From Larix kaempferi (lineage: Eukaryota; Streptophyta; Pinopsida; Pinales; Pinaceae), in assembly GCA_027924585.1 (NCBI GenBank), contig BSBM01000152.1:62001-126000 (forward strand): a stretch of 64,000 bases of DNA, given 5' to 3'. Of the stretch, positions 20,703 through 33,114 are shown piece after piece (position 1 is the first letter of the stretch; the number at the start of each line of letters is the position of its first letter). The notes under the pieces were generated by a model, which saw nothing but the letters and a program-made list of their open reading frames with translations, searched no databases and was not told the origin of the DNA. Both the position numbers and the translations under genes were made by a program.

Positions 20703-21140
20703 CTCAGATTGGGAAATATGACTATGGAAGATTATGAAAAAATATTTCTGGAGTTAATAAGTTATGTTGAATTCATCCAGGATGAAAAGGTTAAGATTCA
20801 TCGATTCCTTAGTGGTTTACTAGCTTTCAACAGGGACTGAATAGCTTATGATGAAACTCGCACTTTGAAGGAATGTATTAGAAAAGACAAATGTTTGTAT
20901 GAGCAAGGTAAAAACAGACAAGATGTGCATAATGTTTGGAAGGGTAAACTGAAGGATAAGCAGGACTAGAGGGAAAAGGGGTTTAAGCCTCTTGATGTTA
21001 AGAATGACCTATATAACTCTTTCAAACAACCAATTGTGAAAGGTGAATCAAGGGTGACTGAATCTATAGGACAAAAGAAACCATTCCAAGTTAAATGATG
21101 TAAATGTGGAGGTGACCACTACCTCAGTAAATGTCTTGAA
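20703..21140 (+). pseudogene. gypsy gag, C-terminal part with zinc knuckle
   Basis: Continues gag from the duplicated segment: FELRLGNMTMEDYEK, then DEKVKIHRFLSGL, then a basic linker and the zinc knuckle near 21097-21135 (CKCGGDHYLSKC), of the Cys-x2-Cys-x3-His-x4-Cys kind found in plant gypsy elements. The codon expected to give the first Cys reads TGA, so the knuckle is truncated. Two further stops lie upstream (near 20840 and 20967). Confidence 0.75.
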
Positions 21141-21286
21141 ATGAGAAATAAAAATGCTAGTATGTATAATTTGCAGGAAGCTTGTACTGTGGGTGATGTT
21201 TCTGTAAGTCATCCTTGTACTTATGCAACTTTGGATAATCATCAAGAAGACCACCAGTCTTCAATGATTGAAATTGAAGGTAAAGT

Positions 21287-21670
21287 AAATTATTTGCCAA
21301 TTTCAAATTTGATTGATTCGAGAGATTCTTACAGTGATGTAAATATTGATCTAGTTGAAAAATGCAATTTAATAAGCAGTAAAATGCCTAAGCATAGAAT
21401 GGTACAATTGGCTATCAGGATGAAAAGTAAAATTACTTCCATGGTTAAAATTGTTGTTTGGAAATGAATGGGTGTCATACCAAATTTGATTTGGATATCA
21501 TTCCTCTCGGTTCTTATGATGTGTTGATTGGAATGGATTGGCTGGAAAAGCACTTTGCAGTTTTGGACTGTCATAATAAAATTATTACTTGCCTGGATGA
21601 GGGCAAGAATATAGTTCATATAAAAGGAATTTCAAGGGTAATTTCCATAAGACAAATTTCAACCATGTAG
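21287..21670 (+). pseudogene. gypsy aspartic protease, inactive
   Basis: Aspartic protease that would mature the polyprotein. The active-site block reads NLIDSRDSYSDVN near 21306-21345, where the usual Asp-Ser/Thr-Gly has Arg in place of Gly. The second half, after a stop and frame change near 21465, reads IPLGSYDVLIGMDWLEKH, the conserved ILGMDWL block, followed by KIITCLDEG. Broken by the frame change and probably not foldable. Confidence 0.8.
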
Positions 21671-21700
21671 ATGAATAAATTTCTTAGGAAATGGTGCTAG

Positions 21701-22347
21701 TTGTATTCTATACATTCTAAGGAAATGACAACTGAAAAAGAAACAAGCCTAAATGAACATCCAGTGTTGAAAGAATTTGAGGATGTTTTCCAAGATATAC
21801 CTGGGTTACCACCAAAGTGGGACATTGACTTTACAATTGACTTGGTTCCTAGAGCGGTACCAACATTGAAGGCTCCTTACAGAATGAGCACCCCACAATT
21901 GAGAGAATTGCAAATGCAACCGGAAGAATTGTTAAAGAAAGGTTATATACGGCCCAATGTGTCACCATGGGGAGCACCAACTATGTTTGTAAGAAAGAAA
22001 GATGGCACACTAAGATTGTAAGATTGTATGTGGATTACATGCAACTGCATAAAGCAACAATCAAGAACATGTATCTTCTAACAAGGATTGATGACCTCTT
22101 TGATCAGTTTAGAGGGGCAAAAGTATTTTCCAAGATTGATTTGAGATCTGGGTATCACCAAGTGCGCATAAAAGATAAAGACGTCAACAAAACAACTTTT
22201 AGAACTAGTTATGGGAATTATGAATATACAATCCTTCCTTTTGAATTGGCAAATTTCCCAGCCACATTCATGTGTCTAATGAATGGTGTGTTTAAATATT
22301 TTATGGATAAGTTAATTATAGTGTTCCTAGACAATATTTTGGTATAA
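21701..22347 (+). pseudogene. gypsy reverse transcriptase, inactive
   Basis: Reverse transcriptase. Blocks in order: [46 protein letters not shown], then a stop and frame change at about 22018; the catalytic [15 protein letters not shown], first Asp intact; [20 protein letters not shown]; and [11 protein letters not shown] near 22315-22345, where the second Asp of the LDD active site reads Asn, followed by a stop. RT activity should be lost. Confidence 0.85.
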
Positions 22348-23090
22348 TCCAAATCTGAAGAAGAGAATGAAGAACATCCCTAGATTCGTTTGTAGATCCT
22401 TAGAGAAAATCAACTTTATGCCAATGTTGGAAGATGATCATTTTATCAGAAGAAACTAGTGTATTTGGGTCATATTATCTCTTAAGATGGATTAGAAGTG
22501 GACCCAACAAAGATAAAATCCATACAAGAATGGACTAATCCGAGAAATGTAACTGAAGTAAGATCGTTTATGAGGTTTGCAAGTTATTACCGAAGGTTCA
22601 TAGAATCTTAATCTCAGATTGCAAATCCAATTACATCATTAAAGAAGAAGGGTGTGAAATTTATCTGGAACCAGAAGTGTAAAGACAACTTTAGATTCTT
22701 GAAAGAGTTACTCACATGTGCTACAATATAAAAAATTATGGATCCAAACAAAGAATATGTGGTATGTACAGATGGATCTCTAGAAGGAATAAGTGGAGTT
22801 TTGTGCAATATGGGAATGCAATTTGTTATGGATCATGGCAGCTGAAGGAACATGAAAAGACCTATGCTACTCATGATATGGAGTCACCTTCTATAGTTCA
22901 TTCCCTCCAAATGTGGAGGCGTTATCTCATGGGAAACGGGGTTGAATAAAAGACGGATCATCACAATTTGAAATATTTGTTTGAGCGGCCTCATCTGAAT
23001 GCAAGACAAACCAAGTGGATTGAATTCCTAAGTAAATTCAATTGTGAAATCAATTACATAAAAGGAAAAGAGAACCAAGTAGTAGATGCA
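22348..23090 (+). pseudogene. gypsy RT connection and RNase H, frameshifted
   Basis: After the RT core: YLGHIIS-like block near 22460, EVRSFMRFASYYRRFI near 22560, then RNase H. Its start (DPNKEYVVCTDGSLEGISGV, about 22743-22800) holds the first catalytic Asp. The middle shifts frame (THDMESPSIVHSLQMWRRYL near 22870-22930) and the end reads HHNLKYLFERPHLNARQTKW, then NYIKGKENQVVDALSRI (to about 23100), including the final Asp. At least three breaks. Confidence 0.8.
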
Positions 23091-23299
23091 CTTAGTAGAA
23101 TACGCAAGATAATGCAAGTTTCAGCTATCAACAATTGGAAAACTGATTTAAAAATCAGGTTGCAAGAGGCATTAAAAGTAGATGATCTTTATTTACAAGT
23201 TGTGACAATGTTGCAACAAGGAAACAATCCATTCAAAATTTTCAAATATGCATTGGATGAAGATGGAACTCTTCAACTTAAAGGCATAATTTATATACT

Positions 23300-24125
23300 A
23301 GCTGAAAGTGAATTAAAGAAAAACATATTACAAGAAATGCATAATGTACCTTTTTCAAGTCACCTATTTATCAAAAGACTTTGATAGCAGTTAAGAAAGA
23401 ATACTATTGTCCAGGCATGAAGAAAGAAGTGGCCAGTTGTATTGCTCAATGCTTGGAATGTCAAAGAGTAAAAGCGGAACACAAGCATCCTGTTGGTTTA
23501 CTTCATCCATTGCTATTACCGAAATGGAAGTTTGATGTGGTAACCATTGATTTCATTACAAAGTTACCAAGAACATTGAAGCAACACGTCTCTATTATGG
23601 TGGTGCTTAACAAGTTGACGAAGTAAACCCATTTTATACATGTTCAATCAACACTTAAGGTTGCCAATATTGCAGAGATCTGTATGAAGGAAGCTATTAG
23701 GTTGCATGGTATGCCTAAATAAATTATTTCTGATCGAGATCCAAAGTTCACTTCAAACTTTTGGAAAGGGTTGTTTAAGGAATTTGGAACCAAACTCAAC
23801 AGTAGTACAACTTATTATCCACAAATGTATGGACAGGCTGAGCGCATAAATAAAATCATTGAGGACATGCTCATAATGTATGTAATGGACAAACCCAACA
23901 AATGGGAAGACTACCTATATTTAGTGGAATTTGCTTGCAACAAAGGTTACCAAGCGTCATTGAAGATGAGTCCATTTGAAGCATTGTATGGAAGGAAGTG
24001 TAATGTTCCAGTTAATTGGGACAAACCAGTGGATAAAATAATATTTGGACCCGAAATGCTTCAGGATATGGAACAACAACCAACCAGGATCAAGAAGAAT
24101 TTGAAGGTATCTCAAGACTAACATA
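23300..24125 (+). pseudogene. gypsy integrase
   Basis: Integrase, which inserts the cDNA. Zinc-binding N-terminus: a His in FSSHLF and the pair CIAQCLECQRVK (about 23440). Catalytic core: DFITKLPRT (first Asp, about 23550), IISDRDPKFTSNFW (second Asp, about 23730) and GQAERINKIIEDML (Glu, about 23840), so the three acidic residues survive. Stops occur after LNKLTK (23624), before IISD (about 23720) and at 24120. The core continues with ASLKMSPFEALYGRKCNVPV. Confidence 0.88.
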
Positions 24126-24580
24126 AGAGCTATGCAGATAAAAGTAGAATGCATAGAGAGTTCCAAGTTGAGGACAAAGTGTTCCTTAAGGTCAGAGGCA
24201 GAAAAATTTCATTGCAATTGGGTAATTGAAATAATTTGGTTGCCACATTTTATGGACCATTTGAGGTCCTAAGCAAAATTGGATATGTAGCCTATGAGCT
24301 AGCTCTACCTCCTACTATTAAAGTACATAATGTATTTCATGTTTCTTTATTGAAAAAGTATGTTTATGATTCTAATCACATACTTGATTGGTCTTTGTAC
24401 AAGTGGAACCTGAAGGGGAAATCCAAGTACAACCAGTATGCATATTAGATAGAACAGTCAAGACACGCAGGAATACGGTCATAGGATAGGTAAAAGTCCA
24501 ATGGACCCATTACGACCCTCAAGAAGTGACTTGGGAAATGGAAGATGTTATGGGGGAAGAATACTCGTATTTATTTTAAA
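24126..24580 (+). pseudogene. gypsy integrase C-terminus with chromodomain-like tail
   Basis: Contains [34 protein letters not shown] (about 24325), and a tail at 24427-24580 reading VKVQWTHYDPQEVTWEMEDV, ending at TAA 24578-24580. The tail has the Trp and the EVTWE signature of plant chromoviruses, which steer integration to particular chromatin. One stop precedes the VKVQW block. The lineage may be Tekay/Del-like, but that is tentative. Confidence 0.7.
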
Positions 24581-24635
24581 GACTTGTATATATATATAAT
24601 TTAAATAAGTTTTGAAAACTTTTGTTCATATTCAT

Positions 24636-24649
24636 AAGGGGTAGGAGAA
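24636..24649 (+). other. Polypurine tract
   Basis: AAGGGGTAGGAGAA directly before the 3' LTR; primer for plus-strand DNA synthesis. Confidence 0.85.
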
Positions 24650-26863
24650 TGTAACACCATTGGTTTGAAACCCCTAGTATGATGATGCCAAGATGTAATT
24701 ATTGTCTATAAATGCCTGCAATGTTGAACATATTACATGTTGCAGTTATTAATATTAAAATATACAACTCGCTTTGTTGAGGCAGTACGCTAAAGAGATC
24801 GGGGACTCATGTATTCACAAAAAACAATAAGGGGGTTAGAATGTCTCAGGGGGGAAACCATGCTATGGCTCCATTAACCCTTTAAGTTCCTCAAATTACC
24901 ATATGTTATTAATTTATCCAAAAATCCCTTTTTATTAAATTAAACTTATTTTATGGATTAAAGGGGATTAAGTGTGTTTAAGGAAATATCTTAGTTTTTA
25001 ATTAATAAAAAAAAGAGAAAAATGTGGCTCCTGGTTGAGTTGACCACATGGGGGAAGGAAAAATTATCATGCAAAAAAAAAATTCAAAATTTTTCCAGAG
25101 AGAAATCCATTGTGTGTGTGGAGAGGTTTGAGCGACTAAAGGAGGTAATTATTTCCTGGGAATGGAAGCTGGTATGAATTACTGAACCCGTGAACCAAAC
25201 TGCTTTAGAATTTCTACCGAAACTATTTCCATTTTTCCTCTGGTCATTCCAGTGAAGTGGAAAATGGTGTCACTAGATTCCTTGGTGGAATTCTGAGCAA
25301 AGATGGTCATGATTTTCTTCATTGTTGAGCAATCAGAAGGAAATCAAGGAAGTGAAATGCACTCTTTGGCATGGAATTGGATTTAAGCCATTTTTCTTGA
25401 TTGCCAAGTGTTTAATCCTGAGAAATAATGGGACTAGTGAGAGGTCTCCCTAGTGAATGCATGAGTCTCATCTTAGGGGTGGCAGTTTGCTGAGATATTA
25501 ATGAGAAAATTTTCCTACAATTGGGTGGAGCGTTCCTCACACAGAGCCAGTTTCTCATTCAATCGAAATCTGAGATAAGTATTGGTTAAAAATATTTATG
25601 AAAATTTCTTGTTATTTAACAATTTATGGAAATTTTCAATAATGAATGGAATCCAATAAAAAAAATGTTTGAATTTTGGATTTGAATGTTGGGTTGGTTA
25701 TGCATGCCAAGTTTTATCTTAAATTATAATGGCAATGAAAAAAATTCCAAGTCTAGAAATGTATTTCTAGACATTTAATTTTTCATGGGAGAATAAGTTG
25801 TAAATTCTGGAAGTGTAATTTAATTCTAGGAAAATCTAATTTTGTTATTATGCATATACACACACATGGTCTTTTTTTCCCCCCCAAGACTTATTTATCA
25901 TTCCATAAAACATATTCGGTCAATCCCAAACATTTTATGCTTTGCCAGAAGACATTTCTATGCTCAGAAATTGTAAATCTGCTCATGAGTTAATGTTCGA
26001 GTGTTACTAAATCTTTGTTTTAAATGACATAATCAATTGTTATCCATGGTTAAAGTTGCATGTTTAATGAAAAATTTATAAGTATTTAAATGATATAAGA
26101 AAGGTTGTGATATTCATTCTCAAGCCTTAGTGTATTTGAAGATTTATATATGCAGCTATAGTTATGGATGATTCAGTAACTTATATTTTATTGGTTCATT
26201 GCAACTAAGTTTCACTAAGAAGAATAGTTCTTGTGTCACAGATCTTATGTCACAGGTCTTGTGTCATGGGTCTTGTGACATAGTTATTATAGCATTGCTT
26301 GTGCCACAGGTCTTGTGTCACAAATTTTGTGAAATGGTTAATATTATAACAGTGCTTGTGTCAGAAGTCTCATGTCACAGCTCTTGTGTCACATCTCTTG
26401 TGACATAGTTATTATAACAGTGCTTGTGTTACATATCTTGAGTCACAACTCATGTGTCATAGTTATTATAACATTTATTGTGTCACGGGTCTTGCATCAC
26501 AAATGTTGTGTCACGGCTCTTATAACAGTGCTTGTGTTGCAAGTCTTGTGTCACGGCTCTTGTGTCACTATTACTATAACAATTCTTTTGTCACAGGTCT
26601 TGTGTCACAACTCTTATGTCACAACTTTTGAGTCACACCTCTTGTGTCGTGGTTATTATGTTTAAAGCTATACTAAATCAAATTGTGTTGTGAAATATGG
26701 TTTTTCTGTGTAATGTTTGTTGATCTATTATGCTTCTGTCAAAATGTTTATTTTTGTTAAGTATTGTTATAGGAATTTATATAACCATTATGCATATAAC
26801 ATACTTTTATAAAAAACATTATTAGTATGTTTTTAAGTCTAGTGTAACATTGGGTGCGTTACA
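24650..26863 (+). repeat. 3' LTR of the first gypsy element
   Basis: 2,214 bp, TGTAACACC...GTTACA, aligning throughout with 15930-18203 apart from the minisatellite length. Open stretches at 26199-26665 only reflect the repeat. Confidence 0.92.
26225..26665. repeat. Minisatellite inside the 3' LTR
   Basis: Same TTGTGTCACAGGTCTTGTGT-type array as 17500-17990, with a different unit count and arrangement. Confidence 0.85.
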
Positions 26864-26868
26864 TGAAT
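26864..26868. repeat. TSD (TGAAT) right of the first gypsy element
   Basis: Matches 15925-15929. Confidence 0.9.
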
Positions 26869-27200
26869 CTATCGAGATGGATAGTAATTCCTGGCAATAC
26901 AGGTGTAGGGACTAGAATTTTACACATGCTAGATCGAGCCTTTTTGGAAACAATTCCAAACCCTAGATCAAGCGTTAGGCTAGGTTAAGTAAACGTTTGA
27001 TCAAATTACTGATATCGATCAAGCTCAATTTTAGTTTGGGTATTTAATAGCCCAATCAAGATCTTAAGAGCTCAACCTAGTAGTAGAGCTTGGTTGAGCA
27101 CCCGAAGGTAGCTACTTGTCAAACAATATTGACTTATCGACCAAGGCATGATGTGGATGCAAGTATTAAATAGATCAATGGAGCCTTAGATCTTGTTAGC

Positions 27201-27232
<32 letters not shown>

Positions 27233-28255
27233 ACCATGTTTTCTTTTTATGCGCAAACTCTAGATAAAGCAATGGATTGGAAACTGAGAAAAGTTCAATT
27301 TAGTTGCATTTCAACCCAACTAACCCTGATTTGTTTTCATCAAACCTCTATCGACCCAATGGAATCAACCCCAAGAGGTTAGTCCTTTTCTTGCATTTTA
27401 ATAAATCAAAAATCATTTTTTATTTTTTATTTTTTATTTTTATTTGTCCCCAGGCATTTGATATGCCTCCGAAATAAACGAATTTTCATTTTTTAGTTTA
27501 AATATATATATATTTTTATTTATATTATATCAACCAATATATTTGAAACTACCAGGTTATTTTTCAATGGTGTGTCCATAAAAGTAGAAATGCTGCCAAT
27601 TTTTTTTTTCAATTTCCAATAATTCACAAAGGATTGAAAATTAGAACTCACCAATGAAAACTCAAGAAAACTACTCTAATATTAAAAACCTCAAGCAAGC
27701 ACCTATTTTTTGTAATCATGGCCCTTGTAAACATCAATTTTAAAACTCTATCATTCCTCACTTATATCACCCAATTGGTTGAGCATGCTAATCCTCTAAG
27801 TTGTCATATGTCACTGGGAAGGACCAACGAGTTGTCTTTGAGCTGGAAAACTAGGTTATCTTTTGACTTATATATTGGATTAAAGTTACTTAGTCTAATT
27901 TCAAAAGATAAAAAAATATTTTGAGGTTATATTTTTTTTAATTCAAAACCACTATAGGTGAAATCTATCAATCAGACTAGGGTAGGAAGTGCACCATCAA
28001 CCATTGGTTGTTGTCACCCTTATTATGAGTATGAATTCCTTAAACTCCTATTCTTCCATTATGAATCTCGATCATTTTTTTATGCACTCAATGTGAACCA
28101 TTGTTTTATGTCCCTCTTGAAATTGTGTCATCACTTTGGTTCTTTGGACTTTAATGTAAAAAATATTTTTCATAGACCTCAAGCAAAATTCATCATTCTC
28201 ATATGCCTAGACCTACAATACTTGGTCAAAATATTCACCACATGACACCTCCTTA
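26869..28255. other. Spacer, no gene recognised
   Basis: AT-rich, with a (TA)14 microsatellite at 27205-27232 and T-rich runs near 27417-27440. Open stretches 27718-27924 and 27958-28245 (plus) have no known domain; the latter lies opposite the possible downstream end of a decayed gypsy element on the minus strand. Confidence 0.55.
27205..27232. repeat. (TA)14 microsatellite
   Basis: Uninterrupted TA dinucleotides, 28 bp. Confidence 0.95.
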
Positions 28256-28399
28256 TGTAGTAATACTTTATTGTCTATAATATCGTAAACTTCTTGATGT
28301 ACCATAGATAGATGTCCTCCATTGATCATTTGTTTAGAAGGATATCCATCTCTCTCAATAACATATGTATGCACCAAGATAACTTATTTTATTTTTTCT

Positions 28400-28770
28400 A
28401 CAGGATTGATAACATTATGCTGACCATATTGGAAAATCATTCTTACATCTTTAGAGTAGATAATTATGTGCATGGAGTGCATCCATGGTTTTCCAAATAT
28501 AACCTAATAGGAATCCAAAGTAAACTTAAATATCTTTCAATTTAATATATGTATTGATGTGATAGTAGTGTTGTTGGTCTACCACCAATAGACCAATTGG
28601 TCTAGATGTGCTATGGTTCATTTTTCTATCCATAACATGACTATTGGAATGTGAGGTTAGCTAAGAACCTTATAGCAATAAATGGATGACATGATATTAA
28701 CATATGCACCAAGTTCCAAAATTGCATCCTTTGTTGATTGTGCCATTATTTTGGTAAATCTTGTAAGTTT
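28400..28770 (-). pseudogene. Decayed gypsy protease-like fragment
   Basis: Minus-strand reading gives TKDAILELGAYVNIMSSIYC (about 28745-28680), resembling the region around the aspartic protease active site of some plant gypsy elements (the usual DLGAS-type core reads ELGAY), and about 230 bp further on VIFGKPWMHSM, resembling the ILGRPWLH-type block at the protease end. There are many stops between. No LTRs or other domains were found. A weak, partial match. Confidence 0.4.
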
Positions 28771-31700
28771 TTTCGAAGAATTTTTTTTTAACTTAAAGAG
28801 TGCCATGTGGATCATAGAATAGAGTTGCATTAATGGTGCATTGAATACGAGGTAGTATCCACATATGAAGGGTCAAGCATGACAACTGATAGGCATTGGT
28901 CATTGATAACCCTTATACATTATAAACACTATCATATATAATCATTACACCTCCTAACATTAAATAACCTCTAACTTATCATGAATCATAACTCTCGATC
29001 CCTTGTCCATATAACCCCTATAACACATAAGAAAAATAACCTATATAATCATAATGACAATGTGTTTTAACATATTTTAGACTAACTTGATCTGTAGGAT
29101 TGAGACAAAGAGAGAGAAAACAAAGAAATTAGGAAATTAAAATCATGTAGTTTCTTATTTAGATTTTTTTTTATGTGATTGTAGATTCAAAGTAAAGTTT
29201 CTATGATAGTTTGATTGTTTTGATTATTCATTGTATCTATCACTATAAGAACATTTATGGAAGACTTAGTTTATAATTCTTATAATTTGTAAATCGTTGA
29301 ACACTTAGCCTAAACACTTATATAACTCTAACCCATAGCCCCTAATCTCCATCCCTTAAACCCGATATATTCTATTCTCATGCCCATAAGATCTAAAACC
29401 CTAATAACACCTAATCATTATTATAGTTAACCCCTTACCATAAAACCCTTATATAATTATGATCCCTATATCCATTATATTATAACCTAAATGACAATGT
29501 TAAACCATGGTTTCCTATAGTTTTATATGGCTTTAAATTTTTATCTAATAAGTTAATGATTTTATACTACTAATTTAGACCAACCTAGTATCCCACTAAC
29601 CCATAATTTAGTAAGGGTAGATTAATAGTATTTAGTATATTATAGTTCACCATAGTTTCATATTTTTGTCGATGGTTAATGTCACCACATTTAAAATCAA
29701 CCTACCCATAACCTAATAACCATAAAAATATGATTTATTGTGGATAGGTTTGGTTAGAGATGTCTCCACAACAGACTCTCTCTTAAAAGCAGGGATTTAT
29801 TTAGACTACGGAACATGGAAGGTGGCCAACGCAAAAAATGAGGACTTTTTTAAATTCTATCATAGAGCCTTTGTTGAGGGAATCACATATTAAATTCATG
29901 GTTTTTAACATGAATGGATCTACAATGATATGTTGAATGATGTTTGGATATAAAAGTCTGATAAATACTTCTTTTATTTGAAGTCATATGTTATGGAAGA
30001 TAACAGATAATGTTTTTTTGGGCCCCTTCTTAGGAAGGATACTGCAAGGGTACCTCCCTTGGATCCTTTCTTTTATCATGAGTTGTAAAAGTCAAAGACA
30101 AACAATGCAATATGACACTCATGCATTATCCATAATGTAATTTTGTTTATTTAATAAAATTACGCTTTTTTCCCCAGGAATTTTTTTTTTGGTTAGCCAT
30201 GTGTGAATGTAAGTGGCCATGGTTGAATATAGCCCCAATATTTCAATTATTTATACTACCAACCAGCTAACCCATTATGATTTGACCTAGTAATGTTGGT
30301 TGGCCCTAGTAATTAATCCCAGTTGACTATGGTTCCCTATAGTAATTCATTGTCAACACTAACCCCATAAATAAATACCAACACTTATATTCTTGAATAT
30401 AGTTGACTAAAGTTTTGCATGGTTAATTTATCCATAACATGTTAGTGATTTACATCAAGAATGCACCGACCTCTAAACAATAGCTTTAATCATATAAAAA
30501 TGGTTGGCCAGGATTGAAGTTGTCGACCATTATTACATATTGTTTCCCATGGTTAATTAAACCACACTACCTCATTGTTAACCCATAATTTAATGACCAC
30601 TAAGAAATATGGTTCACTATGATCTATTATGTTTGAGTGTAATTTTCCATGGTATAATATTATCCTAATTTGTCAGTGTTTGATGCTACTAACAAGCTAA
30701 GCTCGTAACCACTAACTTATTAAATACAAACCACCATAGATGACCACATTTACATACATACCATAATAATTGACTACTATTCCATAGTTTAGTGACAACC
30801 AATAAATATGTTTCATTGTAATTAACTATGCTTAACCATTGTTGGTTTTATATATCTATGGTTATGTAGCCCTAATATGTTAGAGGTTGTTCATATTAAA
30901 CCGCTAGCCCGCTAAGTCCAAACATAGTAATGATAGTTGGTTTTGATTGATAATATCTACATGGCTATGTAATGATGGTTGGTTTTTGGTTTGACACAAC
31001 CACACTCATTAACCTTAAAAACTTGACCTAAAATTAATTAAAATTAGGTTTAACTAAGCCTTTAAAACTATGTCATCATCGTTGACTATATTTGTCTATG
31101 GCAGAGTGTATCCTAATATGTCAAAGAATCATGCTACTAAATTATGGAGGGCTTAACCCATAATCTAATAATTATTTTTGAATATGGTTTAGATTATTAA
31201 TCTTAGTGAACTCTAATTTCTTGATAAACCCTTATACAATTAGAAAATGTATACTTCATAATATGTTTCACCTATAATTCCTAGTGCTTGAACAATCTAA
31301 CTATATTAACATGTTACAAATCATTCTCTATACTAGGGGTATTTTGTTTTCCAAGGATTGAGCTCATAAATAGGATAGATCTATGCCTCCTCTAACTCAC
31401 GAGAGGATATGTATGGGTTACAAATAAATTTGTTTTTCTCGAGTTACATATAAGTGAATTGTAACCATGTTGAAAATGATATTTTTTTACTTTCATAGGA
31501 ATCCCACCTTCCACTCACAAGGAAACACCACCTAGTGGGATTCACGATAATGAGAGTCAAGGAGGTAGTGCACACAATATCCCCCTAACCCCTAGGATCC
31601 CAAACATGAAAATAAACCCTTAAAAACCTTTACCAATATGACCTCAAGAACACTTTGTCCCATTATCACAATGACCTTCTAGCACACTTACCCACCCCCA

Positions 31701-33109
31701 CACACTTAGCCTTGACACAACATGGTTCACAAACATGTTATGAACCATTATATAATAACTTCTCGTACCCCTCACACACTACATTGGTAACCCATAAGAC
31801 CCTATAAATGGAAATGGATCATGAACAAACCTTAGCCCTTGATCATTATGATCCTAAGAACATATCATCTGATAACTACTACTATGGGGTTTAACCTTGT
31901 GAACCTATGATATAACACCTATGTTCATGGGATATTAAAGAATACCCCTAATTTAATTAAGTATTAAGGAATCCTTATGTTGAACCTCCCTCTCAATACA
32001 TATTTCCAATTAAGGCACCCCTATTTTCACTAGATATCATTTATATCCATTTTTCCGTGACATTTTTAAAATCCTTTTTTTTCTACCACTTGTATGGTGA
32101 CATGACACAACCTTTATAAGCCTTGGTACTCAAGGTTTTCACCTAATAAACCTATGATATAATACCTGTGTTCATGGGATATTAAAGAATACCCCTAATT
32201 TCATTAAATATTAAGGAATACTATTGTTGAACCTCCCTCTCAATACATCTTTCCAATCAAGACATCGAGCCTATTTTCACTAGATATCTTATAATATATC
32301 CATTTTTCCATGACATTATTAAAATCCCATTTTTATCTCTATCACTAGTACGGTGACATAACACAACATTTATAAGCCCAAGTTGGAATATTATGGGGTG
32401 AAATATGAGATCTTGGTGTGCATAGATATTTCAAGATATGGAACAAACCCTTGAATGTAGCTTGCCTTCACAAACATTTATTGCAATAGGCTTCACACCA
32501 CCTTCACACATATAGCATAGCTATTCAAACACAAGTCCAACTTCACAAAGTGAAATTCACACCACATTCACATTAGTTTGATTGCACACATGGTTGGACC
32601 CACACCAACTTCATATGTAAATTTAGACACATTCAAACCTCTCAATACCACATTGAACCCCTTGATACCTAATTCCAACATCTCACCAATATTTATATGT
32701 TTCTAGTATATTAAAAATACCCTTTAACTTCTATATATTAAGCAATATATAAATCCCATTTTTTTAATTTTAAACCTGCCAATATGAACTCACGTGATAT
32801 AGTTTCACCTACTTAGTGAACCACAATGAACCCCTCACAGATAAGGCTCAATTTTAGTTTGTGCCACACTAGGGAATCTTTGGAGTAAAGGTTCTAAGAT
32901 ATGATGTTGATCTCAAGTATTATAGCACCAAGGATGGTTCTTGGAGCCGATGTATGCCATAGGATCAATATACAAGGTCTAAGTCCATATAAATGGTCTC
33001 TTGGGATCATGGTTCATGTATAGTATTCCAAAGAAACACACAATTCCTACATAGGGAATCTTTAGCCTACAAATGAGATATGGTCATCATTTTGAGTTTC
33101 ATTGCCCTA
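28771..33109. other. AT-rich decayed repeat region
   Basis: No gene. From about 28900 to 31330 the sequence is dense in recurring words such as CTATGGTT, CCATGGTT, AACCCATAA and ACCCTAATA, suggesting a very old tandem or dispersed repeat. 31560-31860 aligns with 46960-47178 joined to 54249-54290 (host sequence split by a later insertion). 31902-32378 is a tandem duplication listed separately. Confidence 0.5.
31902..32378. repeat. Tandem duplication, about 250-bp unit, two copies
   Basis: Units beginning AACCTATGATATAA start at 31902 and 32149. Both contain CATGGGATATTAAAGAATAC and TGAACCTCCCTCTCAATACA and end in TTTATAAGCC (32113 and 32369). Indels of up to about ten bases separate them. Confidence 0.85.
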
Positions 33110-33114
33110 AGGAT
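33110..33114. repeat. TSD (AGGAT) left of the second gypsy element
   Basis: Equal to 46641-46645. Confidence 0.9.

Larger units (their letters stand above)
15930..26863 (+). mobile_element. Ty3/gypsy LTR retrotransposon (chromovirus-like), complete but inactive
   Basis: About 10.9 kb with two LTRs starting TGTAACACC and ending GTTACA, a 5-bp TSD, primer site, gag, protease, RT, RNase H, integrase, a chromodomain-like tail and a polypurine tract, in the gypsy order. Comparing the first 210 bp or so of the LTRs by hand gives about 29 differences (roughly 14%), so it is the oldest dated insertion here. All domains carry stops or shifts. A copia-derived block (19165-20503) lies inside gag. Confidence 0.93.

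Noticed and set aside
26199-26665. Open reading frames encoding repeated LCHGSC-type peptides
   Set aside because: They arise from the LTR minisatellite; the equivalent 5' LTR array does not keep the frame.
29740-30110. Possible exon-like stretch with moderate GC
   Set aside because: Stops in all frames and no recognisable peptide.
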